Origin: 3107 sp001483205
GTDB lineage: Bacteria > Pseudomonadota > Alphaproteobacteria > Rhodobacterales > Rhodobacteraceae
Length of the DNA stretch: 64,000 nucleotides
Assembly (NCBI GenBank): GCA_964291375.2
Contig: OZ219809.1
Coordinates: 806,001 to 870,000, forward strand
Direction of reading: 5' to 3'
The translations under genes were made by a program, and so were the position numbers. Every line of letters starts with the position of its first letter. The stretch's first letter is position 1. The notes beneath the pieces were generated by a model that was given only the letters and a program-made list of their open reading frames with translations, had not been told where the DNA came from and did no database searches. Shown here one piece after another: positions 41,464-49,963 of this stretch.

Positions 41464-42153
41464 ATGGCAGAGCACAAAGGCATTCTGTTCGACAAGGACG
41501 GCACGTTGTTTTCCTTTGCCGGAACCTGGTCGGCATGGGCCGCGCGGCTTTTTGCCGGGCTTGGGGCGGGGGATGCGGCGCGGGCCGCTGAACTGGGCCG
41601 CAGCGTCGGCTATGACCTGACCGGGCGCAGCTTTGCCCGTGACAGCGTGGTGATTGCCGGAACGCCCGACGACATTGCCGATGTGCTGCTGCCGAGGCTG
41701 GGGGGCGTGTCGCGGCAGGCCCTGCTCGCGCGGATGGATGCTCTGGCCTGCGAGACAGCGCTCTCAGAGGTCGTTGATCTTCCGGCGCTTCTGGGGGGGC
41801 TGGCCGGGCGCGGCTTTCGGCTCGGGGTGGCGACGAATGATTCCGAGCGGGCGGCGCGGGCGCATGTGGCGCGTCTGGGCGTGGCCGGGCAATTCGACTT
41901 CATCGCCGGTTTCGACAGCGGTTACGGGGCCAAGCCGGGGCCGGGCATGTTGCTGGCCTTTGCCGGGCAGTCCGGTCTTGCACCGGAGGCCTGTGTCATG
42001 GTCGGTGACAGCCCCTGCGATCTGCTGGCCGGGCGCGCGGCGGGGATGACAACGGTGGGGGTTCTGACCGGGATAGCGGGCAGGCAGGAGCTCGCGCCCC
42101 TGGCCGATACCGTGCTGCCGGACATCGGGCATTTGCCCGGCTGGTTGGCCTGA
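41464..42153 (+). CDS. HAD-superfamily phosphatase (phosphoglycolate phosphatase-like)
   Basis: A 229-residue HAD hydrolase. Motif I is GILFDKDGTLFSF (nucleophile and acid/base aspartates, D-x-D as DKDGT), motif II the Thr/Ser in GVATNDSERA, motif III the Lys in YGAKPGPGML, and motif IV VMVGDSPCDLLAGRAAGM. The helical cap between motifs I and II fits subclass IA, as in Gph. 2-Phosphoglycolate as substrate is likely but not proven. The ribosome site GGAGGCCCCCC precedes the ATG. It stands alone between two repeat-rich gaps. Confidence 0.88.
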   Translation: MAEHKGILFDKDGTLFSFAGTWSAWAARLFAGLGAGDAARAAELGRSVGYDLTGRSFARDSVVIAGTPDDIADVLLPRLGGVSRQALLARMDALACETALSEVVDLPALLGGLAGRGFRLGVATNDSERAARAHVARLGVAGQFDFIAGFDSGYGAKPGPGMLLAFAGQSGLAPEACVMVGDSPCDLLAGRAAGMTTVGVLTGIAGRQELAPLADTVLPDIGHLPGWLA

Positions 42154-42176
42154 GCGTGGCTTATGGCAGAAGTATA

Positions 42177-42600
42177 AAACACCTCTGCATAAGGGTGCAT
42201 CGCCCCCCGGATGTGCTGACACCGACGCCCCCCGCACCTTATCCGCGGGTAAGGGCAGAGGGGGCGGCTTATCCGCGGATAAGGTCAATATCTCTGACGT
42301 ATAGCATAACGTTCAAATAAAGACCTCTGCATAAGGGCGCATCGCCAGCCAACCCGTCCCGCCCGGCGGAACGCCGGGCAGCGCCCGCCCCGCACCATGG
42401 CGGGCGCTTCGCTTCCGCCGGGCCGGGCGTTGCCTTTCGGACGGGTCGCGTATTTGTTCCGGCACGGGGGGGCGCTTATCCGCGGATAAGGGCAGTACTG
42501 CTGACATATTGGCGCGTCAGTGGCCAAACCATCCGCCCCGGTCCTGCGACCGGGCGGGATCAGGGCCGGAACCTGCAATCAAAACCCGGGCGTCAGGCCC
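42177..42600. repeat. Mosaic of repeat modules
   Basis: Fills the 551-bp gap between the HAD gene and mttB (42154-42704). In order: a terminal-repeat variant ACACCTCTGCATAAGGG (42179), CTGACACCGACGCCCCCCGC (also at 40834-40853), palindromes at 42238 (GGGTA variant) and 42268, a full family end AAAGACCTCTGCATA at 42318-42332, hairpins with CCCGGCGGAACGCCGGG, another palindrome at 42475, a TATTGGCGCGTCAGTGGCCA module, and the GATCAGGGCCGGA/CCGGGCGTCAGGC repeat ending at 42600. No coding sequence. Confidence 0.75.
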
Positions 42601-42704
42601 TAAAACCGCCCCGCGGGGATGGTTTGCGACACATGATGTCGTGAAATGTCGCCAGACCGGGGGCAAATTCGGCCTTGATGGGGGGCAGGACGCAGGAGGC
42701 GACC

Positions 42705-44261
42705 ATGCCCGAGGGGCCACGCAGACGCCGCGCCGGTGGCAGGGCGGGAAACACCCGCCGCGCCGGGATCGGTGCCATCGACCAGATGCCATGGCGCATT
42801 CCGTATAACACGGACCGCCCGACCGAGCCGCTGGATGAACAGGGCGTTCAGGCCATCCATGACGGGGCGATGCGCATTCTCGAGGAAATCGGCATCGAAA
42901 TCCTGAACGAGGAAGCGCGCGCCATTTTCGCACAGATGGATTGCATCATCAGCGGCGAAAACGTGCGCATGGGCCGGGACGCGGTGATGGAACTGGTCGC
43001 CATGGCCCCGGCGGAATTTACCGTCACCCCGCGCAACCCGTCCCGCGCCCTGCCCGTCGGCGGGCGGCACATGCTGTTTCTCAATGTCTCGAGCCCGCCG
43101 AACTACTGGGATATGGAGCTGGGCCGCAAAACCCCCGGCACCCGCGAACAATGCCGGAATTTGCTCAGGCTCACCCAGTATTTCAACTGCATTCACATCG
43201 CCGGTGGCTATCCGGTAGAGCCGGTGGACATTCACGCCTCTGTCCGGCATCTGGATGTGCTCTATGACAAGCTGACCCTGACCGACAAGGTGGTTCATGC
43301 CTATTCGCTGGGGCGGGAGCGGGTCGAGGATGTGATGGAGATGGTGCGCATTGCCGCGGGCCTTGACGATGAGGCGTTCGAGGCCGCCCCGCATCTGTAT
43401 ACGAATATCAATTCCACCTCGCCCCTCAAACACGACCAACCGATGCTTGACGGCTGGATGCGCATGGCGCGGCGCAATCAGGCGCTGGTGGTCACGCCGT
43501 TCACGCTGGCCGGTGCGATGGCCCCGGTGACGATGGCGGGCGCGGTGGCGCAGTCACTGGCCGAGGGGCTGATTGCGGTGGCGCTGGCGCAATATATCCG
43601 CCCCGGCGCGGCCTGTGTGCTGGGCACGTTTACCTCGAATGTCGATATGAAATCGGGGGCACCCGCGTTCGGAACCCCGGAATATATGCGCGCGACGCAG
43701 ATGACCGGGCAGCTTGCGCGGTTCTACGGGTTGCCGATGCGGGCGTCGGGGGTCTGCACGGCGAATGTGCCCGATGGTCAATCGGTCTGGGAAACGTCGC
43801 AATCGCTGTGGTCGGCGGTGCAGGCCGGGGCGCATATGGTCTATCACGCCGCCGGGTGGCTGGAGGGCGGCCTGATCGCAAGCCCGGAGAAATTCGTCAT
43901 CGATTGCGAGGTGCTGCAACAAATTCAGCGCTATCTTGATCCTGCGATCACCGCGACCACGCCGGATGATATTGCGCTGGAGGCGATACGCGAGGTCGGC
44001 GGCGCCGGGCATTTCTTTGGTGTGGCGCACACGCAGGCGCGGTATGAAACCGCGTTCTATCAGCCTTTTCTGTCGGATTGGCGGAATTTTGAGGCCTGGG
44101 AGGATGCGGGCGGCCTGTGGACGGCGGAGCGCGCGCATCGGGTCTATAAGGCGATTCTGGAGGAATACGAAGCGCCGCCGATGGATGAGGGGGTGCGCGA
44201 GGAACTGGCCGCCTTTGTCGCCCGGCGCAAGGAAGAGGGCGGCGCGCCGACGGATTTCTGA
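42705..44261 (+). CDS. Trimethylamine methyltransferase (MttB) family protein, non-pyrrolysine
   Basis: A 518-residue member of the MttB superfamily of corrinoid-dependent methyltransferases. Segments typical of it are GAMRILEEIGIEILNEEARA, NYWDMELGRKTPGTREQCRN, NSTSPLKHDQPMLDGWMRMA, VVTPFTLAGAMAPVTMAGAV and GTFTSNVDMKSGAPAFGTPE. There is no in-frame TAG, so it is not the pyrrolysine enzyme; non-Pyl members demethylate glycine betaine, proline betaine, carnitine and other quaternary amines. ATG 42705 has AGGAGG 5 nt upstream. No corrinoid protein or reactivase gene is adjacent. With sarcosine oxidase at 10-15 kb a link to betaine use is plausible. Confidence 0.88.
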   Translation: MPEGPRRRRAGGRAGNTRRAGIGAIDQMPWRIPYNTDRPTEPLDEQGVQAIHDGAMRILEEIGIEILNEEARAIFAQMDCIISGENVRMGRDAVMELVAMAPAEFTVTPRNPSRALPVGGRHMLFLNVSSPPNYWDMELGRKTPGTREQCRNLLRLTQYFNCIHIAGGYPVEPVDIHASVRHLDVLYDKLTLTDKVVHAYSLGRERVEDVMEMVRIAAGLDDEAFEAAPHLYTNINSTSPLKHDQPMLDGWMRMARRNQALVVTPFTLAGAMAPVTMAGAVAQSLAEGLIAVALAQYIRPGAACVLGTFTSNVDMKSGAPAFGTPEYMRATQMTGQLARFYGLPMRASGVCTANVPDGQSVWETSQSLWSAVQAGAHMVYHAAGWLEGGLIASPEKFVIDCEVLQQIQRYLDPAITATTPDDIALEAIREVGGAGHFFGVAHTQARYETAFYQPFLSDWRNFEAWEDAGGLWTAERAHRVYKAILEEYEAPPMDEGVREELAAFVARRKEEGGAPTDF

Positions 44262-44302
44262 ATTGGGGGGGGCAGTAGGGCAGGGTGCGCGGCCCAATCC
44301 CG

Positions 44303-44372
44303 AAGGCTTCTGCATATGGCCCGGACCGGGCAGACTATTTGGCCGTTGATCCACTATTATGCAGAGGTCTTT
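44303..44372. repeat. MITE-like element, 70-bp form
   Basis: Left end AAGGCTTCTGCATA (two changes from consensus), right end TATGCAGAGGTCTTT at 44358-44372, with GGACCGGGCAGACTATTTGG and CCGTTGATCCACTAT inside. It is the sister of the 71-bp element at 27348-27418 (both contain GCCG(C/T)TGAT and CTATTATGCAG). It lies in the 200-bp gap between the MttB-family gene and the H-NOX gene. Confidence 0.75.
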
Positions 44373-44461
44373 TGCCGCCACAAACTACCCCCGCCCCCGG
44401 CCCGGTAAGGACAAAATTAAGGGGCGGTTTCTAGCGTGCATTCCGATCACGGAGACGGGCA

Positions 44462-45049
44462 ATGCACGGTCTGATAAACCGCTCGATTCAATTCTTCATC
44501 CGCGACACCTATGGCGGGGACGCATGGCGCCGGATTGCCGAGCGCGCGGGCGTCACCCCCCCCGGTTTCGAGGCAATGATGACTTACGACGATTCGATCA
44601 CCCACGCGGTGTTTGACGCCGCGATGGACGCCCTGTCGAAACCGCGCGGCGACCTGATGGAAGACCTGGGCACATATCTGGTCTCGCACCCCAACCAGTC
44701 CGCCGTCCGCCGCCTGCTGCGATTCGGCGGCGAGACCTTTGATGAATTTCTGCACTCGCTGGAGGAACTCCACCACCGCACCCGCATCGCCATCCCCGAT
44801 CTGGACATTCCCAGATTGCAGCTTATCGACAACAAGCATGGCCGGTTCCTGCTGCGCAGCCACTGGCGGTATCCCGGTTTCGGCCATGTGGTCATGGGGG
44901 TTCTGCGCGGGATGGCGGATGATTACGGCGCGCTGGTCTTTCTGGAATATGCCGGGTCGCATGAACAGTATGACGAGATCGTGATCAACATCGCCGAGGC
45001 CCGCTTTGCCGAGGGGCGCAGCTTTCACCTTGCCGGGGGGCCGGAGTAA
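44462..45049 (+). CDS. hnoX: H-NOX (heme nitric-oxide/oxygen binding) domain protein
   Basis: A 195-residue stand-alone H-NOX sensor. It begins MHGLINRSIQFFIRDTYGGD, as family members do, and the helix EFLHSLEELHHRTRIAIPDL contains the expected proximal heme-ligand histidine (H104). Next comes GHVVMGVLRGMADDYG, equivalent to the distal C-terminal subdomain. The heme-propionate motif Y-x-S-x-R is not intact: the aligned residues read LLRSHWRYPG, keeping only one Arg. Three bases separate its stop from the diguanylate cyclase gene, so it likely gates c-di-GMP synthesis in response to NO. Heme binding is not assured because of the changed motif. Confidence 0.87.
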   Translation: MHGLINRSIQFFIRDTYGGDAWRRIAERAGVTPPGFEAMMTYDDSITHAVFDAAMDALSKPRGDLMEDLGTYLVSHPNQSAVRRLLRFGGETFDEFLHSLEELHHRTRIAIPDLDIPRLQLIDNKHGRFLLRSHWRYPGFGHVVMGVLRGMADDYGALVFLEYAGSHEQYDEIVINIAEARFAEGRSFHLAGGPE

Positions 45050-45052
45050 CCG

Positions 45053-46087
45053 ATGCCCGAGGCGCTTTCGTTTGACCACAGCGGTCTTGACCTGCTGATG
45101 CCCATGCACCTGCTGCTGGCCAAGACCGGCGAGATCACCCACGCAGGCCCGACGCTCTGCAAACTGCTCCCGGAGCGCGACCTGAAGGGGCGGCAGTTCG
45201 GGGATGTTTTCCGCGTCAGCCAGCCGCGCATCAGAACCGCCTATGAGGCGATTTCCGCCAATGCCGGAAAACGGCTGCGGCTGCGGTTCGTGCCCGACCC
45301 CGGCATCAGTTTCAAGGCACTGGCGATCCCGCTATGCGGGCGCGAGGCACTGTTGATCAACATGTCCTTCGGGATCGGCGTGACCGAGGCGGTCAGCGCG
45401 TTCGGCCTGACGATGGGGGATTTCGCGCCGACCGAGCTGACCGTCGAGATGCTCTATCTGGTCGAGGCCAAGACCGCGGTCATGGATGAGTTGCGCAACC
45501 TCAATTCCCGCCTGCACGGGGCAAAGGTGGTGGCAGAAGAGCAAGCCGTCACCGACACCCTGACCGGGCTGAAAAACCGCCGCGCGCTGGATCACATTCT
45601 GGGCCGGTATGTGCGGCGCGGAGAACCTTTTGGCCTGATGCACATTGACCTCGATTTCTTCAAGCAGGTGAATGACAGCATGGGCCATGCGGCGGGCGAC
45701 CATGTGCTGCAACACGCGGCGCGGGTGCTGATGTCCGAGACCCGCGCCGATGATACCGTGGCGCGATTCGGGGGGGATGAGTTTGTGATCCTGTTTCCCC
45801 GGCTGACCGACAGGCAGACGTTGCTGAATATCGCCGGTCGGATCATCGCCAGGCTGGAGGAGCCGATCTCTTTCAATGGCAGGGACTGCCGGATTTCGGC
45901 CAGTGTCGGCGCGACAGCATCGGATTTCTATGACGGGACCGATGCCGGGATGATGCTGAAAGATGCGGATTCTGCGCTCTATGCCTCGAAACGCGCAGGG
46001 CGGGCGCGGGCGATGTTCTTTGCCGAAGAGATGCGGCGGCAGGGGGCAGGCGGGCAGGGCGGCGCACCGGGGGACGCCGGACGCTGA
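45053..46087 (+). CDS. H-NOX-associated (HNOBA) diguanylate cyclase
   Basis: A 344-residue partner of H-NOX: N-terminal HNOBA/PAS-like domain (residues 1-150; FDHSGLDLLMPMHLLLAKTG, GPTLCKLLPERDLKGRQFGD), a signalling helix (VEMLYLVEAKTAVMDELRNL), then a GGDEF domain (about 165-325) with VTDTLTGLKNRRALDHILGR, LMHIDLDFFKQVNDSMGHAA and the intact active loop RFGGDEFVILFP. No inhibitory RxxD site is at the usual place (ADDTVARFGGDEF), so product inhibition may be weak. GGAG 7 nt before the ATG. H-NOX/HNOBA-GGDEF operons control attachment and biofilm in response to NO in studied bacteria. Confidence 0.92.
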   Translation: MPEALSFDHSGLDLLMPMHLLLAKTGEITHAGPTLCKLLPERDLKGRQFGDVFRVSQPRIRTAYEAISANAGKRLRLRFVPDPGISFKALAIPLCGREALLINMSFGIGVTEAVSAFGLTMGDFAPTELTVEMLYLVEAKTAVMDELRNLNSRLHGAKVVAEEQAVTDTLTGLKNRRALDHILGRYVRRGEPFGLMHIDLDFFKQVNDSMGHAAGDHVLQHAARVLMSETRADDTVARFGGDEFVILFPRLTDRQTLLNIAGRIIARLEEPISFNGRDCRISASVGATASDFYDGTDAGMMLKDADSALYASKRAGRARAMFFAEEMRRQGAGGQGGAPGDAGR

Positions 46088-46224
46088 CAGTCGGCGCGGG
46101 CGGATTGCGCCGAATTGAACACACCGCCCCTTGCGGGCGCGCGGGCAGGCCACTAAGATTCAGGCGCAGTTGCCCCGCGCGCCCCATCGGGCGGACGGGC
46201 CGAAAAGAGGCAGGCGAACCGGAT

Positions 46225-46845
46225 ATGAATGACCCATCAGAGCACTACATGAACACCCTCGTCCCGATGGTCGTGGAACAGACCTCGCGCGGAGAGCGGG
46301 CCTATGACATCTTTTCGAGGCTGCTCAAAGAGCGGATCATCTTCATCACCGGCCCGGTCCATGACGGCATGGCGAGTCTGGTGGTGGCGCAGCTTCTGCA
46401 TCTGGAGGCGGAAAACCCGTCAAAGGAAATTGCCATGTATATCAACAGCCCCGGCGGTGTCGTCACCTCGGGCCTGTCGATCTATGACACCATGCAGTAT
46501 ATCAAGCCGAAGGTCTCGACGCTGGTGGTTGGTCAGGCGGCGTCGATGGGGTCTCTGCTGTTGGCGGCGGGCGAGCCGGGGATGCGCTTTTCGCTGCCCA
46601 ACAGCCGGATCATGGTGCATCAGCCCTCGGGCGGCTATCAGGGTCAGGCGACCGACATTATGATCCACGCGCAGGAAACCCAGAAACTGAAGGACCGGCT
46701 GAACCGGATTTATGTCTCGCATACCGGCCAGAAGCTGAAAACGGTGGTTGGTGCGCTGGAACGGGACAACTTCATGTCGCCGGAAGATGCGAAAACCTGG
46801 GGGCTGATTGATGAAATCGTCACCCACCGGGTGAAGGCGGACTGA
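46225..46845 (+). CDS. clpP: ATP-dependent Clp protease proteolytic subunit
   Basis: Serine protease ring subunit that works with ClpX. 206 residues. The catalytic Ser lies in VVGQAASMGSLLLAAG, the His in RIMVHQPSGGYQGQATD, and the Asp in the DRLNRIYVSHTGQ helix region. Start at ATG 46225 (MNDPSEHYMNTLVPMVVEQT) follows the family; the upstream frame to 46105 is not homologous. clpX follows after a 151-bp gap on the same strand, the usual order. Confidence 0.97.
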   Translation: MNDPSEHYMNTLVPMVVEQTSRGERAYDIFSRLLKERIIFITGPVHDGMASLVVAQLLHLEAENPSKEIAMYINSPGGVVTSGLSIYDTMQYIKPKVSTLVVGQAASMGSLLLAAGEPGMRFSLPNSRIMVHQPSGGYQGQATDIMIHAQETQKLKDRLNRIYVSHTGQKLKTVVGALERDNFMSPEDAKTWGLIDEIVTHRVKAD

Positions 46846-46996
46846 TGACAGTGCGCACCTCGTGCGCCCCCCGTGCCGGGGATAAGCGAATTTGACATTG
46901 AGGTTGCGGATGCTGTGCCCTAAGCTGACCCGTGAGTGCGGGTATCCCGGAAACCGGGGCCACAGGCAGAAGGGCAAGAGACCTTGAGGGATCAAG

Positions 46997-48262
46997 ATGG
47001 CGAATAATTCTGGCAGAGACAGCAAGAACACTCTCTATTGTTCCTTCTGCGGCAAGAGCCAGCACGAGGTGCGTAAACTGATCGCCGGGCCGACGGTCTT
47101 CATCTGCGATGAATGCGTCGAACTGTGCATGGACATCATCCGCGAGGAAACCAAGTCCGCCGGGCTGAAAGCCGCTGACGGGGTGCCGACGCCAAAGGAA
47201 ATCTGCGCGGTGCTTGATGATTACGTGATCGGGCAGGCGGTGGCCAAGCGGGTGCTGTCGGTGGCCGTCCACAACCACTATAAGCGCCTGAACCATGCCT
47301 CGAAATCCAGCGACATCGAACTGGCAAAGTCGAACATCCTGCTGATCGGCCCGACCGGGTGCGGCAAGACCCTGCTGGCCCAGACTTTGGCGCGGATTCT
47401 GGATGTGCCCTTCACCATGGCCGACGCCACCACCCTGACCGAGGCGGGCTATGTGGGCGAGGATGTGGAGAACATCATCCTGAAGCTCTTGCAGGCCAGC
47501 GAATACAATGTCGAGCGGGCGCAGCGCGGCATCGTTTATATCGACGAGGTGGACAAGATCACCCGCAAGTCCGACAACCCGTCGATCACCCGCGACGTGT
47601 CGGGCGAGGGGGTGCAGCAGGCGCTGCTGAAGCTGATGGAGGGCACCGTTGCCGCCGTGCCGCCCCAGGGCGGGCGCAAGCATCCGCAACAGGAATTTCT
47701 GCAAGTGGACACGACGGACATCCTGTTTATCTGCGGCGGGGCCTTTGCCGGGCTTGACAAGATCATCGAGCGGCGGGGCAAGGGGTCGTCGATGGGCTTC
47801 GGGGCCAATGTCAAGGAAAACGACAGCCGGGGCGTGGGCGAGATTTTCACCGATCTCGAACCCGAAGACCTGTTGAAATACGGGCTGATCCCGGAATTTG
47901 TCGGTCGCCTTCCGGTGATCGCCACGCTGGAAGATCTGGATGAGGACGCGCTGGTCACCATCCTGACCCAGCCCAAAAACGCCCTTGTCCGGCAATACCA
48001 GCGTCTGTTCGAGTTGGAAGACACCCAACTGACCTTTACCGAGGACGCGCTGGCCGCCATCGCCAAGCGCGCGATCACCCGCAAGACCGGCGCGCGGGGG
48101 CTGCGCTCGATCCTCGAGGACATCCTGCTTGACACGATGTTTGAGTTGCCGGGGATGGACAGCGTGGACAAGGTTGTCGTCAATGAAGAGGCGGCAGTGT
48201 CCGATGCGCCGCCGCTTCTGGTCCACGGCGACGCGAGGGGCGAAATCGGCTCTGCCGGGTGA
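46997..48262 (+). CDS. clpX: ATP-dependent Clp protease ATP-binding subunit ClpX
   Basis: AAA+ unfoldase for ClpP. The 421-residue protein has the N-terminal zinc-binding domain (CSFCGKSQHEVRKLI and CDECVELC), Walker A GPTGCGKTLLAQTLAR, Walker B GIVYIDEVDKITRKSDN, the pore loop ADATTLTEAGYVGEDVEN, the ClpP-docking IGF-type loop as MGFGANVKE, and sensor motifs in KTGARGLRSILEDILLD. Stop is 6 bp before the RidA-family ATG. Confidence 0.98.
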   Translation: MANNSGRDSKNTLYCSFCGKSQHEVRKLIAGPTVFICDECVELCMDIIREETKSAGLKAADGVPTPKEICAVLDDYVIGQAVAKRVLSVAVHNHYKRLNHASKSSDIELAKSNILLIGPTGCGKTLLAQTLARILDVPFTMADATTLTEAGYVGEDVENIILKLLQASEYNVERAQRGIVYIDEVDKITRKSDNPSITRDVSGEGVQQALLKLMEGTVAAVPPQGGRKHPQQEFLQVDTTDILFICGGAFAGLDKIIERRGKGSSMGFGANVKENDSRGVGEIFTDLEPEDLLKYGLIPEFVGRLPVIATLEDLDEDALVTILTQPKNALVRQYQRLFELEDTQLTFTEDALAAIAKRAITRKTGARGLRSILEDILLDTMFELPGMDSVDKVVVNEEAAVSDAPPLLVHGDARGEIGSAG

Positions 48263-48268
48263 GCGGCG

Positions 48269-48649
48269 ATGACGGTGCGGCGCATCAGTTCCGGTTCCGC
48301 ATACGAAGCCCGGTTCGGGTATTGCCGGGCGGTGGTGGCGGATGGCCGGGTGCATGTGTCCGGCACGGTGGGTATGGACCCGGCAACCGGTGCCGTCCCC
48401 GAGGACGTGACAGACCAATGCCGGTTGGCGCTGGGGATTATTGAGCGCGCGCTGGCGGGGGCCGGGGCCTCTTTCGCTGATGTGGTGCGGGTGCGGTATA
48501 TCCTGCCGGAGCGTTCGGATTTTGCCCCCTGCCGCCCGCTGCTCTCTGCCGCGTTCGGGGAAAACCCGCCCGCCGCGACGATGATCGTGGCCGGTCTGAT
48601 TGACCCGGCGATGAAGATCGAGATCGAGGTGGACGCACGGCTGCCGTGA
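48269..48649 (+). CDS. RidA family protein (enamine/imine deaminase-like)
   Basis: A 126-residue YjgF/YER057c/UK114 (RidA) fold protein. It contains GYCRAVVADGRVHVSGTVGM, DQCRLALGIIERALAGAGAS, VVRVRYILPERSDFAPCRPL and PPAATMIVAGLIDPAMKIEI; in the archetype the Arg in the PxRxxV motif is catalytic, and here the aligned stretch is NPPAATMIV without that Arg, so it belongs to a RidA subfamily other than the classic deaminase. The gene follows clpX closely and may be co-transcribed; its role is not known from sequence. Confidence 0.85.
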   Translation: MTVRRISSGSAYEARFGYCRAVVADGRVHVSGTVGMDPATGAVPEDVTDQCRLALGIIERALAGAGASFADVVRVRYILPERSDFAPCRPLLSAAFGENPPAATMIVAGLIDPAMKIEIEVDARLP

Positions 48650-48722
48650 CCGTTCGCGGTCAGCACTGGACGCCCGCCCGCCGATGGGCCATATACGGGA
48701 TCAGGAACTGCGGAGGCATCCA

Positions 48723-49097
48723 ATGCGTTTCATTCTGACCCTGCTGACCTGGTATCACGGCTCCAGCCTCGGCACCCGGCTGTTCACCTGGCGCAGGGGT
48801 GAAAAGGTGGGCGAGGACGACCACGGCAATGTGTTCTATCAGACCCGTGACGGCGGCAGGCGCTGGGTGGTCTATGCCGCAGAGCCGGAAGCAAGCCGGA
48901 TCACCCCCGAATGGCACGGCTGGCTGCATTTCACCTGGGATGAGCCGCCGACCACCGCGCCGCTTTCCCGCAAGCCGTGGCAAAGGCCGCATCAGGAAAA
49001 CCTGACCGGCACGGCGCTGGCCCATGCGCCTGCGGGGTCGATCCGCCACAGCGCCCCCGCCCCGCGCGGCGATTATGAAGCCTGGAAACCCGAATGA
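48723..49097 (+). CDS. NADH:ubiquinone oxidoreductase accessory subunit NDUFA12-like
   Basis: A 124-residue homologue of the mitochondrial complex I B17.2/NDUFA12 accessory subunit, found in alphaproteobacterial complex I. It contains the typical TWYHGSSLGTRLFTWRRGEKVG, DDHGNVFYQTRDGGRRWVVY and EWHGWLHFTWDEPPT followed by a proline-rich tail ending YEAWKPE. ATG 48723 is chosen since GGAGG lies 7 nt upstream. It overlaps the MlaD gene by 4 bp (ATGA). Confidence 0.93.
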   Translation: MRFILTLLTWYHGSSLGTRLFTWRRGEKVGEDDHGNVFYQTRDGGRRWVVYAAEPEASRITPEWHGWLHFTWDEPPTTAPLSRKPWQRPHQENLTGTALAHAPAGSIRHSAPAPRGDYEAWKPE

Positions 49098-49582
49098 CAC
49101 AGATGAAACAGATGTCCGAAAACACGACCGAAGTGCTGGTTGGCGGCGCGGTTCTGGCGGTAGCGCTGGGGTTTGTGCTCTATGCCGGGCAGGTGACCGG
49201 GGTGTCTGCGGCCCGCAGCGGCTATGAATTGACGGCGAGTTTCCGCTCTGCCCAGGGTCTTTTGGTCGGCACCGATGTGCGCATGGCCGGGGTCAGGGTT
49301 GGCGCAGTGACAGAGGTGCGGCTGAACCCGCAGACCTTCCGCGCCGATACCACGCTGTCGGTGCGCGACGGCATAGCCATCCCCGATGACAGCAGCGCGG
49401 TGATTGCCTCCGAAGGGCTGTTGGGCGGCAATTTTCTGGAGATCGTTCCCGGCGGGTCTTTTGACAACCTTGAGCCGGGGGGCGAGATCGTCGATACCCA
49501 GGGTGCGGTCAGCCTGATCACGTTGCTGGGCAGGTTTGCCTCTGGTGGTTCGGGCGGCGCGGACGGCGATTCGGGCGAATGA
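49094..49582 (+). CDS. mlaD: MlaD/MCE family outer-membrane lipid transport protein
   Basis: Periplasmic substrate-binding component of the Mla phospholipid transport system. 162 residues: an N-terminal membrane anchor (LVGGAVLAVALGFVLYAG), then a single MCE domain (SYEL-type start as GYELTASFRSAQGLLVGTDV, RMAGVRVGAVTEVRL, IPDDSSAVIASEGLLGGNFL, LEIVPGG) and a glycine/serine-rich tail. It overlaps the NDUFA12-like gene. The other mla genes are not in the window, which is usual in Rhodobacterales where mlaD adjoins DUF2155. A start six codons in (MSENTTEV) is also possible. Confidence 0.9.
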   Translation: MTQMKQMSENTTEVLVGGAVLAVALGFVLYAGQVTGVSAARSGYELTASFRSAQGLLVGTDVRMAGVRVGAVTEVRLNPQTFRADTTLSVRDGIAIPDDSSAVIASEGLLGGNFLEIVPGGSFDNLEPGGEIVDTQGAVSLITLLGRFASGGSGGADGDSGE

Positions 49583-49588
49583 CGTGAT

Positions 49589-49963
49589 ATGAAACGCCTG
49601 CCGGTCCTTTTGCTGCTGGCGATGACCCTTGTGCTGGCCCCGGCGGTGCTTCAGGCGCAGGAGTCCGTGCGGGCCACCCGCGCCGAGGGCGCAGTGCTGC
49701 GCGGGCTTGACCGGGTGAACGGGCAGTTTGAGGATTACGAATTGCAGGCTGGCGGCACCGCCGCGCTCGGGCCGCTATCGATCACGTTGCTTGAATGCCG
49801 CTATCCCGCCGACAACCCGGCGGGCGACGCCTTTGCCCATCTGGACATTGCGGCGGGCGCGGAAACCCTGTTCCGGGGGTGGATGCTGGCGTCATCGCCC
49901 GCGCTCAATGCGATGGACCACCCGCGTTATGATGTCTGGGTGTTGCGCTGCACCACGTCCTGA
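49589..49963 (+). CDS. DUF2155 domain-containing exported protein
   Basis: A 124-residue protein with a Sec signal peptide (LPVLLLLAMTLVLAPAVLQAQ) and the DUF2155 core: GAVLRGLDRVNGQFEDYELQ, PLSITLLECRYP, AHLDIAAGAETLFRGWMLAS and HPRYDVWVLRC with two cysteines that could form a disulfide. The family is found next to mlaD and aat in many alphaproteobacteria; function unknown. Its last 37 bp overlap the 3' end of aat on the opposite strand. Confidence 0.88.
   Translation: MKRLPVLLLLAMTLVLAPAVLQAQESVRATRAEGAVLRGLDRVNGQFEDYELQAGGTAALGPLSITLLECRYPADNPAGDAFAHLDIAAGAETLFRGWMLASSPALNAMDHPRYDVWVLRCTTS

Noticed and set aside
42705..44261. Pyrrolysine-containing trimethylamine methyltransferase
   Set aside because: No in-frame TAG codon is found; the full frame is read with standard codons.
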